From Prochilodus magdalenae (Eukaryota; Chordata; Actinopteri; Characiformes; Prochilodontidae), in assembly GCA_024036415.1 (NCBI GenBank), contig JAMWET010000748.1, positions 1 to 64,000 on the forward strand: a stretch of 64,000 bases of DNA, in the 5' to 3' direction. Both the position numbers and the translations under genes were made by a program. The notes beneath the pieces are model-generated. The model saw nothing but the letters and a program-made list of their open reading frames with translations. It ran no database searches and was not told where the DNA came from. How positions within the stretch are numbered: position 1 is the first letter of the stretch; each line of letters begins with the position of its first letter. Positions 38,701 through 46,233 of this stretch are shown one piece after another.

Positions 38701-41700
38701 CAATGTGGTACAGTTTAACAGGATTCAGTTCAGCACAACACTATTCAATGCATAAGATGATCACACCTTGCAGTTCAGTATGGTACAGATAGTTTCCTTT
38801 CCTTTGGTTCTTCTTAAGCAGTCAGCAGATCATATATTAACTAAATGAAGTGGAATTTGACTTATCTATTTGTTTCTCTAGAACCGCAACTCAGTAAGCA
38901 TCTCATTTATGCTGTTTGTTTTTGACTTCTGAAAAACCTTTGGCCCTTACTTAAATAGTCCTTTGTAGTGCAGAAAAGATAAAACTTCTGAAACTTTGTG
39001 TATAACTCCAAGCCTGGCTATATTTACTAATAAAATAGGATGATTGTTTCTGTTATTATCTTAGAATGAGTAGAGCTGTTAGTCAGTGGCGCATGAAAAA
39101 AAGGTGCAGTAATTTTGGACCATGTTGCCACATGTTGCTTATGTACTTTTATATTTGTCAAATTGTCGCCTGGACACGCCTCCAACCATACACAAACTGA
39201 GGCTTGGCAAGAATTGGCCACTGACAACAGTTCAGGAAGCAGCAAGTATAAAATTACTGATCAAACATTTTCTGGCATGTTTCTAAATAAGAAAGGTATA
39301 AGACCTCTGCTAATAATTCTATACAAATACAACTCTGGAAATAAATAAGAGACCACTCCAGTTTCTTTTTAAAGCAGCATCACCACATGTACACCAATTT
39401 CCTAGTGAGGAACAGGAGGTTCGGTTCTAGCTTTAACGGCAGATACTATGAACGTCTGGTTCATAAGAACAAGGTCAAGCGGTAAACACACAGGACAACA
39501 CAGCTACAGACTGGCAGAGGGCGGAAACCACTACAAAGATGACCCCAAGTGGCCTACTGAACGACTGGAGAGAGGTGGCTGGGGTTAAACAGGCTTCTGG
39601 AGGCATCATTAGTGATTTTCTAAATAAACAGATCTAGGTACTATATCTGATCTAGAACTTGGGAAACATGTTTCCATTATTGTATAGAATAAAACAGAAC
39701 GGCTCATTTTGATTAAACACAAACTCATAAACTGTAAATCTAGAGAAACTTATCATTTTGAGGTGGTCTCTTCAATTGTTTCAGAGCTATATATAGAACA
39801 GATGTAAAGATGTTAGTGCATTCGATGTATGTGTTCATTTTTGGGTTTTTTTTCTCAGGCCCAAGAAACTTCGCTTTCATCCAAAACAACTTTACATCTC
39901 TGCCAAGCAGGGAGAACTGCAGAAGGTCTTACTAATGCTAGGTAAGGTGCTTTCTTTAACTGAGCCATCTTGGATGCTTTAAGTCTTTCATGCTCTCCTT
40001 ACTAATTTCATTGCTATCTATTGGTTCCTGTAGTGGATGGAATTGACCCCAACTTTAAGATGGATAGCCAGAGTAAGCGCACACCCCTCCATGTAGCAGC
40101 TGAGGCTGGGCATCAGGAGGTCTGCCACATGTTGGTCCAGGTGAGCACCGATGCATTGCTAAAGCTGCTCGTCTCAGCTGTTGCATGTTAACCATGACCC
40201 AGTGATGGTGTTGGAGCTGCCCAGGTTTTTCACAGTATTGCATGCTTTTTAGGCTGGTGCTAACCTGGACATGTGTGATGAGGACCAGCGCACACCCCTG
40301 ATGGAAGCCTGTGAGAATAACCATCTGGACACAGTGAGCTACCTCCTGAGAGCTGGAGCCATCGTATCTCACAAGGTCTTTCAGCTTCACCGTGTAGAGC
40401 CTCACCAGCCAATCACTTATAAATACACACAGGGTTTCTGTGGCACCTTAAAGGTTTTCTAAAGTCTTAAAATAGGTTTACTGTCATAAAATGACAGTGT
40501 CTTCCATCTTATCATATATGTATTACATTTAATATATTAAATGCATATATTAATGGATGAATAATAATCGTCTGTTTACAGTTTAAAGGGGCTTTATACA
40601 CTCTTGTAATACCTGCAGTGCCTGTGTTCCTACTGTGTACAAGCTAGCCAACTTTCGTCTAAACATAGGCACATAAAATATGAGTGAGAAGCTATTCTGC
40701 TCTGTTTTCAAAATGTGTTTTTTCCCTTGTGAGTTGTGACTGATAGAAAACCTATATCTTTGTCATTAAACGTATGTCATTTAAATAGAACTATCCAGTT
40801 AGCAGTGATCCTGTAGTCAGAAACTGACCATGGATAAAGAAAAAAAGCTAGAGAATGGCAAAACACACTAAGGATTATAATTCATAATCAAAATAAACAT
40901 CAAGGCTTTTTCAACTAATTGGTATAATAAAGGTGTTAAAGTAGCAATGGTTCTTAAAAATCAGATTTTATATATTGCTGTCATGATCATGAATGACTAT
41001 CTGCATGAACATTGTCAGTTTTTAAAAGTGTTGTAATAAAACATGCGTGTAATGCACTACTATAATCTTTCAGGATGGAGAAGGCTCAACATGTCTCCAC
41101 CTTGCTGCTAAGAATGGCCATTTGAGTATAGTGGAGCACTTGTTGTGTAGAGGCCTTATAGATATTAACTGTCAGGTAAATGCTGGTTCAATTCATCTTA
41201 TATCCCTGTCTTTTTTGCATCTTCAGCAGCCATAATTGTTCTTTATTGTGCCTTCAGGATGATGGTGGCTGGACAGCAATGATTTGGGCAACAGAATATA
41301 AACACACAGAAATAGTGAGACTGCTGCTATCTAAAGGTGCTGATCCCAACATCAGAGACAAGGTCAGTGTGGGACTTCAATATGGTTTCAGTATGTAGAA
41401 ACTCAAACCTAAAAATACCAATAATACCGCCTTTATAATTGTGGCCAGTTATGCCATTTGGATCACTGTTTTTATGGTTTGGTGTTTAAACGTCTCAGGA
41501 GGAGAATATCTGTTTGCACTGGGCGGCATTTTCTGGGTCTGTGGATATAACTCAGACTCTGCTGGATGCAAAGTGCGACCTCAACACAGTCAACGTCCAT
41601 GGAGACTCCCCGCTGCACATTGCTTCACGGGAGAATCGTCTGGACTGTGTTAAGTAAGTACAACATGACAGACTTGGAGCCTTCAGATTTAGGGTTTGTC

Positions 41701-44700
41701 TATGTTGCTTTGAGCCGTGGCCACATTTTGCTTGTCAGAGTCTAGTGAAGTATACAAGTACAAATTCAGATCACTTGACATTCTATTGTGAAGATTGACC
41801 TTCCAATCCAGTTACAGACCCAAACATGACTGTGTTGCATCCCCTCCAGTTTGTTTCTGTCACAAGGGGCTGATGTGAGCCTGAAGAATTGGGAGGGTGA
41901 CACACCAATGGAGTGCTGCAGCCAGAATTCGAAGGTGTGGAGCACTCTGCATGCAAGCAGGAAGCAGAGAGACTCCAGCCGTGACCGGAGGTCTTTAAAA
42001 GAGAAGCTACTCAACAGGTGATACGACCATTGCCATTTTCTAGAACAGTTTTTGAGCCCCCCCAGCCCCCTTTTTTTAAATCATTTTTTTAAACTCACAC
42101 TTTTTTCAGGGACATTGCAAGGGGCTATGAGAGAGTACCTGTCCCGTGTGTTAATGCAGTAGACAGCGAGCCTTGCCCTGATGACTACAAGTACGTCCCT
42201 GACAACTGCGTTACATCCCCAATGAATATTGACAAAAACATCACTCACTTACAGGTAAATCAGCTCAAAACATCTTTGTAGCCTATTTATTAGCCAAGTC
42301 TTGAGCCTTAGCCCATCATGGTGGCCGACTATAATAAAACTGTTCCTGTTGTTCACAGTATTGTGTTTGTAAAGATGACTGCTCTTCAGCCAACTGCATG
42401 TGTGGTCAGCTAAGTCTGCGCTGCTGGTATGACAAGGTAAGGCTGAACATCTCCAAAACTGCAAAAACAGCGCTTGATCTGGATGGCCTGAAACTCTGTT
42501 TTTAAAACCACGTTGCGCTGGCTGTCTCAGGAGAGTCGTCTTCTGCCAGAGTTCTGCTGTGAGGAGCCTCCTCTTATTTTTGAGTGCAACCATGCCTGTT
42601 CCTGCTGGAGAACCTGCAAGAACCGAGTTGTTCAGAACGGACTACGGTAACAGTTTATGTCTTGTGTCAGAACAGCTGAAGTCTTTCAAATTTTTCTGCT
42701 CTGTTTCTCACTGGATCACTCCTACTCTCAGAATTAGACTGCAGCTGTTCAGGACTCAAAAGATGGGCTGGGGCGTCCGGACATTACAGGATATCCCCCA
42801 AGGAACCTTTGTCTGCGAGTAAGCCTCTGATTCTTTCTCTTGCTCTGTCTCAGTAATGCTCAGTAAAGCTACTCTTCAGCTTGCAAGCATGCCTGTAGGA
42901 AATGTAATATCTTGAAGTGCATGGTGTGGGTGTCTGTTTACAAATGCACATGGGTGTTGACTCAGGGGTACAGTTGTGCTTGTGTGTGCATTAATGCCAT
43001 TTGTCCTGCCTCCTCTGTGCAGGTATGTGGGGGAGATAATCTCAGATGCAGAGGCAGATGTCAGGGAGAATGATTCCTACCTGTTCAGCCTGGACAGCAA
43101 GGTAGTGCTATGCTAAAAATATCAGACTCATAATGCCATGTTGACTTCTGTGCTTTGTCTCGTTGAAGAACCAAAGGCCTGCATAAGAGATGCCTAGGAA
43201 TGGCCCATTGTCCTGCTGATGAATATTGTTATGTATTTGCCTCTCAGACCAACTGGAACTGTACATGGAGGACCCGCTAGTTTCATTGGACCACTTTTAG
43301 CTACCATCTTTAACGGCAGTGTAGTTTGAGTTAATGTATTTGGTTTTATATTTTACCTACTAAGGTTTACGCAAACAATCATTAGGCCTGCCTCATGATG
43401 CAAGTTGAACTTCTGGCTAGAACCTGGAATATAGTTTTACTTACAGAAATGCATTTTCATAAATCCTTCAAATGCACAACTGCAGTTACTGAAAAACATG
43501 TCTGTAAAGAAACAGCTATCTGCCAGAACCTGTGTCCCTTTTTTCCCCATTTTATCTGTTTTTGTATTTTTTTATTTTATTTTATTTTTTTTATTGTCTC
43601 TGCTACAGCGTTAGACTTTGGAAAGTGCTTAGAAGTGTGAGTCTCCAAGTCCATATAACAACCAGTTGAAAGCTAGCCAGGGAGAAAACTTTGGAGCCTA
43701 TTTGACAGCATTTGTGGCAGAAGAGCTACAGCTTTACTCAGTTGTCTGATAATTTAGGGAAAGTTAAAATATTCATGCTCATTGGAAGGTTGTACGATTT
43801 CAATTCATGCCGGGGCTCATTTATAAGACCACCATGCGAGAAAAGCAAGCATAGTAGTCTGGAGAATACATATCCTGCTTTTTATATATACATTCACGTC
43901 AAGTTTGGGGTCTTATCGTACTAAAATTTTGATCTTAACCAAACCTAACAAATGCCACCTTTTAACTTATTGTCCAATAGGCTTAATGACTTTCTTAGTT
44001 TACGCTGGTTTAGCTGTTGTGATTAATCTTGCACATTCAAATAAAGATAAACAGGTCTGACAGACAGCCAATCAGGTGAAACCTAAGAGGGAAATTTAGT
44101 GGCATATGTTTAAAGGAAAAATAACTGTACTGCATGCACATGTGTCCATGATTTTTGATCCACAAAATTGAGCCGCTGTCATGAAACATGCAATCCAGGA
44201 TTAATTTAAATTTAGCTTAAGGTTACCTGGCCAAGCAGGAAATCCTGCCTCATGAGATGGGCACTTTATTAGTCCTTAATATGCACATTTATTCTTAATA
44301 GACAAAGAGAACACATTGGTGTCCCCAAACTATTGGCTGTCAGTGTGGCTTTTTAAACGAAACAATAAATAGCTGTAAGATCCTGCGTATGTTGTTTTTT
44401 TATCACTTGCTATCTTGCGGTTAAAGAAGCCTGGTGCCATTATAATAAGCATTAATGTGAGCTAATAGGATTGGACACAAATCAGTGGAGCCCGGTGAGG
44501 TCGTGAGCAGTAACTCTGTTAATGTAATTCTTTCAGTATTAATGAGCCAATATATTTATACTGTTTTATCACAGGTTGGTGATATGTACTGTATTGATGC
44601 CCGTTTCTATGGCAACATCAGTCGGTTCATAAACCACCACTGTGAGCCGAACCTCTTCCCCTGCCGGGTGTTCACCTCTCATCAGGACCTGCGCTTCCCG

Positions 44701-46233
44701 CACATTGCCTTTTTCGCCAGCAAGAACATCAGCGCTGGAGACGAGCTAGGGTGAGCTGCACCATAAAAAGAAAAGCCAGCCTGCCGTGCCAGCCTGCCGT
44801 GCCAGCCTGCCTGCCTGCCAGCCGCTTCACTGAACTCATTTGCTTGCATTATCATATCAGTGCAGTGTAATTAGAAATAATCATAGTTAAACATAGACTG
44901 GAAAAGCATCAGGGCAAATTCACATAACCAGAATTTCATATATAGATTTATCTGATGCCAAAAGAACTGTACAACAAAAACTAGTGCATATTCAAATTAT
45001 GAATATGCACTAGTTTTTGTTGTACAGTTCTTTACTGGCTTATACAGATTGAATGAGGACTCATGCTACATATGCAAGGTAGATCACAGTGCCACAATGA
45101 CTCTCATTTTTCCAGTAATGGAAATCTTATTAGTAGTTACTTTGTAAAATGTGTAAAGACAGTTTTAATAGTAGCTTATTCACCTGTGAATATTCAAGTG
45201 AATTCTCAAACACTTTGGACATGGGCTTTTGTATCTTCCTGGCTGTGTCTAGACCCACATACTACCTTTGGCGTAGTATGTATAGTGTAGCAGTATGTGG
45301 TTTTGAACGCTGCACATATGATAGTAAAGCAAGGGCCTGTATTAAAGCAGTGTTATGTGAGAATTGGGATTTCTTGCTCCTGTAGTTTACCGCCGTAAAC
45401 CGAATCATGCTTAAAGTCCCCCCTCATGGACAAACGCATGAAACAGAACACAACTCCCCTTCACATAAAGCGTGTCACGTAGGCATATGACAGAATATAC
45501 TTGCCAGTTTAGTTGTTTCTATGTGTAAACAACCAAAATCACAGCTGAATCCTGTAGGGCCCATATGCCTTCCTAATGCAGATTGGATTTATGGCAGAGG
45601 CTGCGATGAGGTCAGCTTCTGCCATGATGTCCATGCTGGGAATAAAGAGCTAGGTTCTTCTTATAAAATCCTGAAGGTTTGCAGCTATTGGTGCATGGCG
45701 TGATGCTGTACGGCATTACCCAGTTCTCTTGAGAAGTTCTCTTGAACCTGCTCTTCCAAAGTTACATAGCGCTATCTCAGGCGTTTTGAGCCTGGAGTGG
45801 CAGTGGTGGAGAATGCTGTTTTAAAGTCAGTGTACAATCAGAATGATTTTGATGCTGTTGGTATGTTTGATTGTGGCATCATATTCCTGAAAGAGCTTTT
45901 CTAAAATCCAATATCACCTGATTTTATCGCCTAGTTGACACGCATGGTCCGACATGGAATATGACAATGGTGAATTGTATAAAGGGTGCTTGCTCTTTTT
46001 ATTGCATGTTCAATGACATTTTCGTTGTCCTTACATGTGTCTCCAGGTTTGATTATGGTGATCACTTCTGGGACGTAAAAGGGAAACTGTTCAGCTGCCA
46101 GTGTGGTTCGTCTCAGTGTAAGCACTCTGCGGCGGCGATCGCCCAGAGGCAGGCAGACAGTACACCAGGAGAGCAGCAGGCCAGCGCTCTGCCAGATACA
46201 AGCTCGTCCACCACGCCACCCAGCCCCAGCTGA
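11041..46233 (+). CDS. ehmt1: EHMT1/GLP histone H3K9 methyltransferase, whole gene (27 joined exons)
   Basis: Nuclear SET-domain enzyme that, with its partner G9a, mono- and dimethylates histone H3 lysine 9 in euchromatin. The 27 exons listed separately join with matching phases and GT-AG introns into 1342 codons plus TGA (human EHMT1 is about 1300 residues). Approximate layout by residue: ARKT histone-mimic motif 187-190; TPAASS low-complexity repeat 250-329; basic [12 protein letters not shown] block near 337-350; acidic Glu/Asp stretch 390-456; basic PARKRKKK near 479; Cys-rich zinc module 555-680; ankyrin repeats about 780-1040, including the [10 protein letters not shown] and LHWAAF segments that carry the methyl-lysine-reading Trp cage in the family; pre-SET Cys cluster 1060-1165; SET 1167-1290 with [20 protein letters not shown] and GFDYGDHFW; post-[11 protein letters not shown]. 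No frameshift or stop interrupts it, and the catalytic motifs look intact. Known from the family: GLP-G9a heterodimer and reader-writer coupling. Whether this is the ehmt1a or ehmt1b copy of a duplicated pair cannot be told. Confidence 0.97.
12130..12246. repeat. Fish dispersed repeat fragment ('ccagtttcccagatccgga')
   Basis: 'gggccagtttcccagatccg', 'attaagcttaatc' and 'gtccgggactaggcctaa' resemble a widespread fish MITE-like end. A related piece occurs near 31580-31680. Confidence 0.35.
12640..12910 (-). repeat. Inverted copy of the 10.44-10.83 kb repeat
   Basis: The reverse complement reads 'aactagcaggctgggtaatgcagtgtgtggtctgcaaa' (in parts) and 'acaagattagaaattctgtc', then 'gctgctatacagaatactt', matching copy 1 closely. 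Copies 1 and 3 therefore form inverted repeats around ehmt1 exon 1. Confidence 0.65.
13340..13625 (+). repeat. Two-copy direct repeat, 181-bp spacing
   Basis: 'ccttgaggat..gcctt..ccttcct..gtcaagagccat' and 'gtggaatatggctc' occur at 13356 and again at about 13538, with small indels between the copies. Confidence 0.65.
15370..16000. repeat. Two-copy dispersed repeat (hAT-type flavour)
   Basis: 'ccgaacartgac.tttttaatga.gctgtta' at 15488 and 15873, each followed by 'gtagayrggaaccaaa...attttcact.attagcttca', about 385 bp apart. The opening 'gggatgcacctaatgttcgg' resembles the start of fish hAT-like elements. A poly(T) run (15523-15545) separates them. Confidence 0.45.
19343..19460 (+). promoter_or_regulatory. 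Candidate alternative first exon module A in ehmt1 intron 1
   Basis: A CACGTG E-box (GATCACGTGACC, 19343-19354) lies 92 bp before an ATG at 19437 in the context TCAATGGAG. Eight codons (METHSLSQ) run to CAG/gtactg at 19461, phase 0, so splicing to exon 2 would keep the ehmt1 frame. A CT-rich tract precedes the ATG. The same arrangement recurs 2.44 kb downstream. The -3 base is T, a moderate Kozak context. That it is transcribed is inference. Confidence 0.4.
21788..21901 (+). promoter_or_regulatory. Candidate alternative first exon module B in ehmt1 intron 1
   Basis: A perfect 12-bp palindrome GGTCACGTGACC (21788-21799) lies 88 bp before an ATG at 21878, again in TCAATGGAG. Eight codons (MEAFGGKQ) end CAG/gtatga at 21902, phase 0 and compatible with exon 2. 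The CT-rich leader (ctctctcgctctccc) resembles module A. The palindrome matches the bHLH-type GTCACGTGAC (CLEAR-like) consensus. Function is inferred from arrangement only. Confidence 0.4.
27100..27187 (+). CDS. ehmt1: ehmt1 coding exon 2
   Basis: Follows tgtgtttcag and ends GAAG/gtaaat, phase 0 to 1. It encodes [20 protein letters not shown] and then a short charged stretch, which aligns with the AVPARGE region of human EHMT1. Confidence 0.85.
27338..27831 (+). CDS. ehmt1: ehmt1 coding exon 3 (carries the ARKT histone-mimic motif)
   Basis: Phase 1 to 0, acceptor gttctag, donor AAG/gtaatt. The family-conserved islands [18 protein letters not shown] and HRARKTM sit in an otherwise fast-evolving, Ser/Thr-rich linker. 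The ARKT motif (residues 187-190) mimics H3 around Lys9. In mammalian GLP the equivalent lysine is automethylated and then bound by chromodomain proteins. Coding potential continues past the donor for a further 30 codons, but this is intron read-through. Confidence 0.93.
28057..28456 (+). CDS. ehmt1: ehmt1 coding exon 4 with a TPAASS coding minisatellite
   Basis: Phase 0 to 1, acceptor ttcttttag, donor ACAG/gttaca. The first ~48 codons are a polar linker ([10 protein letters not shown]...). The rest is about 12 units of an 18-bp repeat encoding TPAASS, with two short 9-bp insertions (TSS and ASS) and a few substitutions (PATSS, PAASA). The repeat is strikingly GC-rich in an AT-rich neighbourhood. 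Human EHMT1 has an unrelated-looking linker here, so the exon is conserved in position and phase rather than sequence. Confidence 0.88.
28775..28911 (+). CDS. ehmt1: ehmt1 coding exon 5 (basic, NLS-like)
   Basis: Phase 1 to 0, acceptor tttactcag, donor CAG/gtcagg. It encodes [20 protein letters not shown] followed by [14 protein letters not shown], nearly identical to human EHMT1 and one of the best anchors for the identification. The paired basic clusters look like a bipartite nuclear localisation signal. Confidence 0.96.
28912..29913 (+). other. ehmt1: ehmt1 intron 5, with a Tc1-like fragment
   Basis: Holds the 29.0-29.42 kb fragment listed separately; the rest is AT-rich without other features. 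Confidence 0.6.
29005..29420 (+). mobile_element. Degraded Tc1-like element fragment in ehmt1 intron 5
   Basis: Begins tacactattgtgcaaaagtc, a typical fish Tc1-like terminus starting at TA. It retains 'gtttctgtccatc..ta.cctgtgagaag' and 'agtccagacatca', the latter corresponding to the SPDI/SPDL transposase motif. Contains a 15-bp-arm inverted repeat (29165-29179 and 29191-29205). Confidence 0.5.
29914..30069 (+). CDS. ehmt1: ehmt1 coding exon 6 (acidic)
   Basis: Phase 0 to 0, acceptor gtcctacag, donor CAG/gttttg. The [20 protein letters not shown] stretch matches the acidic VNGE..MDSDEDDSEE region of human EHMT1. The acceptor is tandem (cagcag), so use of 29917 instead would drop one Gln. 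Confidence 0.9.
30390..30545. repeat. Fish dispersed repeat ('cactcttaaaaataaaggtg')
   Basis: 'cactcttaaaaataaaggtg', then 'gaaacactttgggttcc' and 'ttctttaaggacc' form the pattern of a very common fish MITE-like repeat. Ehmt1 intron 6. Confidence 0.5.
30608..30679 (+). CDS. ehmt1: ehmt1 coding exon 7 (24 codons, acidic)
   Basis: Too short to stand out as an ORF; found by homology and splice sites (tgacacag acceptor, TTG/gtgaga donor, phase 0 to 0). It encodes [20 protein letters not shown] and then ESDL, matching human [21 protein letters not shown]. Confidence 0.9.
31105..31350 (+). mobile_element. Tc1-like transposase fragment in ehmt1 intron 7
   Basis: 'gtttctgtccatccttgcat' is shared with the 29.2 kb fragment, and 'cagagtccagacctcaacatc' encodes QSPDLNI, a Tc1 transposase signature. 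Broken by stops. Confidence 0.55.
31723..31840 (+). CDS. ehmt1: ehmt1 coding exon 8 (basic)
   Basis: Phase 0 to 1, acceptor atctacag, donor TCTG/gtatgg. [13 protein letters not shown] and the [11 protein letters not shown] block match human SSESSIKKK and WIKPARKRRRR. Very lysine-rich; probably a nuclear localisation or DNA-contacting tract. Confidence 0.92.
31994..32131 (+). CDS. ehmt1: ehmt1 coding exon 9
   Basis: Phase 1 to 1, acceptor ttccctcag, donor ACAG/gtgagc. [18 protein letters not shown] matches human YMEVSLDSLDLRVKGIL; the rest is a variable Pro/Ala linker. Confidence 0.92.
32961..33500 (-). mobile_element. Non-LTR retrotransposon 3'-end-like fragment
   Basis: Short tandem ataaga repeats are followed by 'ttttattattccacattggg' and 'aaattttcagcattacagcag', the reverse complement of the conserved 3' tail of several fish LINE families; 'cctaacagcagtagggagtaaa' further on also fits. 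The family is not assigned. Confidence 0.45.
35044..35100. repeat. (TG)n/(TA)n microsatellite
   Basis: About 17 TG units run directly into about 11 TA units (with one aca junction). Z-DNA-prone tract in ehmt1 intron 9. Confidence 0.95.
35101..35490. repeat. 46-bp minisatellite, about 8 copies
   Basis: The exact period is 46: gaggatcctc starts at 35147, 35193, 35239, 35285, 35331, 35377, 35423, and a degenerate gagaatcctc at 35469. Each unit reads 'gaggatcctctgtgtttacc' + 'actgcatggt' + 'ccactgtattagcact' with few substitutions. Each unit carries a GGATCC. Confidence 0.95.
35742..35777. repeat. (TG)n microsatellite
   Basis: Eighteen uninterrupted TG units in ehmt1 intron 9. Confidence 0.95.
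36296..36441 (+). CDS. ehmt1: ehmt1 coding exon 10 (start of Cys-rich module)
   Basis: Phase 1 to 0, acceptor tggtgcag, donor CAG/gtgaga. Contains [15 protein letters not shown] and CMATESVD, almost invariant in GLP and G9a. These cysteines begin the zinc-binding module that precedes the ankyrin repeats. Confidence 0.96.
36442..37364 (+). other. ehmt1: ehmt1 intron 10
   Basis: AT-rich; nothing recognisable. Confidence 0.7.
37365..37508 (+). CDS. ehmt1: ehmt1 coding exon 11 (Cys-rich module)
   Basis: Phase 0 to 0, acceptor tcatgtag, donor GCG/gtgagt. [14 protein letters not shown] and [12 protein letters not shown] match human EHMT1 closely and carry several of the zinc ligands. Confidence 0.96.
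37730..37956 (+). CDS. ehmt1: ehmt1 coding exon 12 (end of Cys-rich module)
   Basis: Phase 0 to 2, acceptor gctgtag, donor GGAGG/gtatgt. [18 protein letters not shown] and [20 protein letters not shown] are near-identical to the mammalian protein; the EGRADTTTG tail is also conserved. Confidence 0.96.
38260..38312. repeat. (GTAT)n microsatellite
   Basis: About 12 tetranucleotide units with two gtct variants, in ehmt1 intron 12. Confidence 0.9.
38351..38527 (+). CDS. ehmt1: ehmt1 coding exon 13 (linker)
   Basis: Phase 2 to 2, acceptor atgatttag, donor AGAA/gtaaga. A Gly/Ala/Pro-rich linker ending in [17 protein letters not shown], which matches human GKETLESALIALDSEK just before the ankyrin domain. 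Confidence 0.92.
39328..39791. mobile_element. 464-bp MITE with terminal inverted repeats, ehmt1 intron 13
   Basis: Left end TACAACTCTGGAAATAA..GAGACCACT, right end (reverse-complemented) TATAGCTCTGAAAC..GAGACCACC. The TIR is about 28 bp and both ends sit at TA, as in Tc1/mariner-type non-autonomous elements. The interior has no coding capacity. Confidence 0.65.
39859..39941 (+). CDS. ehmt1: ehmt1 coding exon 14 (ankyrin start)
   Basis: Phase 2 to 1, acceptor ttctcag, donor GCTAG/gtaagg. Encodes [20 protein letters not shown] and QKVLLML, the first helices of the ankyrin array. Confidence 0.95.
40034..40140 (+). CDS. ehmt1: ehmt1 coding exon 15 (ankyrin)
   Basis: Phase 1 to 0, acceptor tcctgtag, donor CAG/gtgagc. 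[10 protein letters not shown] followed by the ankyrin signature [19 protein letters not shown]. Confidence 0.96.
40253..40375 (+). CDS. ehmt1: ehmt1 coding exon 16 (ankyrin)
   Basis: Phase 0 to 0, acceptor gctttttag, donor AAG/gtcttt. [20 protein letters not shown] and [15 protein letters not shown] form one ankyrin repeat. Confidence 0.95.
40376..41073 (+). other. ehmt1: ehmt1 intron 16
   Basis: AT-rich, no feature seen. Confidence 0.7.
41074..41175 (+). CDS. ehmt1: ehmt1 coding exon 17 (ankyrin)
   Basis: Phase 0 to 0, acceptor ctttcag, donor CAG/gtaaat. [20 protein letters not shown] and then LIDINCQ, one ankyrin repeat. Confidence 0.95.
41258..41362 (+). CDS. ehmt1: ehmt1 coding exon 18 (ankyrin, methyl-lysine reader)
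   Basis: Phase 0 to 0, acceptor ccttcag, donor AAG/gtcagt. [20 protein letters not shown] keeps both Trp residues and the Glu that, in mammalian GLP and G9a, help form the aromatic cage for mono/dimethylated H3K9. Confidence 0.97.
41499..41653 (+). CDS. ehmt1: ehmt1 coding exon 19 (ankyrin)
   Basis: Phase 0 to 2, acceptor gtctcag, donor TTAA/gtaagt. [17 protein letters not shown] carries the third cage Trp; [20 protein letters not shown] begins the next repeat. Confidence 0.96.
41850..42017 (+). CDS. ehmt1: ehmt1 coding exon 20 (last ankyrin repeat and linker)
   Basis: Phase 2 to 2, acceptor cctccag, donor ACAG/gtgata. [19 protein letters not shown] closes the ankyrin array. The following linker ([18 protein letters not shown]) is more basic than in human. 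Confidence 0.94.
42110..42254 (+). CDS. ehmt1: ehmt1 coding exon 21 (pre-SET)
   Basis: Phase 2 to 0, acceptor tttttcag, donor CAG/gtaaat. [20 protein letters not shown] and [17 protein letters not shown] begin the pre-SET domain, nearly invariant in the family. Confidence 0.97.
42359..42436 (+). CDS. ehmt1: ehmt1 coding exon 22 (pre-SET zinc cluster)
   Basis: 26 codons, phase 0 to 0, acceptor gttcacag, donor AAG/gtaagg. [19 protein letters not shown] supplies five of the nine Cys that bind the pre-SET triangular zinc cluster; RCWYDK follows. Confidence 0.96.
42531..42646 (+). CDS. ehmt1: ehmt1 coding exon 23 (pre-SET end)
   Basis: Phase 0 to 2, acceptor tgtctcag, donor CTACG/gtaaca. [20 protein letters not shown] completes the zinc cluster and VVQNGLR leads into SET. 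Confidence 0.97.
42732..42818 (+). CDS. ehmt1: ehmt1 coding exon 24 (SET start)
   Basis: Phase 2 to 2, acceptor ctctcag, donor GCGA/gtaagc. [20 protein letters not shown] contains the GWG cofactor (SAM)-binding motif and is followed by GTFVCE. Confidence 0.97.
43023..43101 (+). CDS. ehmt1: ehmt1 coding exon 25 (SET)
   Basis: Too short for a stand-alone ORF. Phase 2 to 0, acceptor tctgtgcag, donor AAG/gtagtg. [20 protein letters not shown] and FSLDSK match human [21 protein letters not shown]. Confidence 0.96.
43102..44574 (+). other. ehmt1: ehmt1 intron 25
   Basis: AT/T-rich (poly-T/ATTTT tract 43566-43596) with no gene or clear repeat. Small frames inside have no homology. Confidence 0.7.
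44575..44750 (+). CDS. ehmt1: ehmt1 coding exon 26 (SET catalytic core)
   Basis: Phase 0 to 2, acceptor tatcacag, donor CTAGG/gtgagc. [20 protein letters not shown] holds the NHxCxPN-type pseudoknot motif that forms the active site. Human has KDGEVY where this exon has KVGDMY. The open frame upstream of 44575 is intronic. Confidence 0.97.
44751..46046 (+). other. ehmt1: ehmt1 intron 26
   Basis: Contains short cagcctgccgtgc repeats (44777-44822) and the perfect hairpin at 44961-45033. Frames at 45063-45385 have no homology. Confidence 0.7.
44961..45033. repeat. Perfect 34-bp inverted repeat with 5-nt loop
   Basis: Arms 44961-44994 and 45000-45033 are exact reverse complements (starting aaagaactgtacaac, ending in catattca) around the loop aatta. 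A 34-bp stem without a mismatch is far beyond chance. It lies inside ehmt1 intron 26, so its RNA would fold into a hairpin. It may instead be a fold-back assembly artefact. Confidence 0.9.
46047..46233 (+). CDS. ehmt1: ehmt1 coding exon 27 (SET end, post-SET, stop)
   Basis: Acceptor gtctccag, phase 2 in, TGA at 46231-46233. [20 protein letters not shown] and SSQCKHS give the catalytic Tyr region and the post-SET CxCx4C zinc motif. The C-terminal tail ([11 protein letters not shown] to [12 protein letters not shown]) parallels human AQRQASAA..DTSSAAA. Confidence 0.97.
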
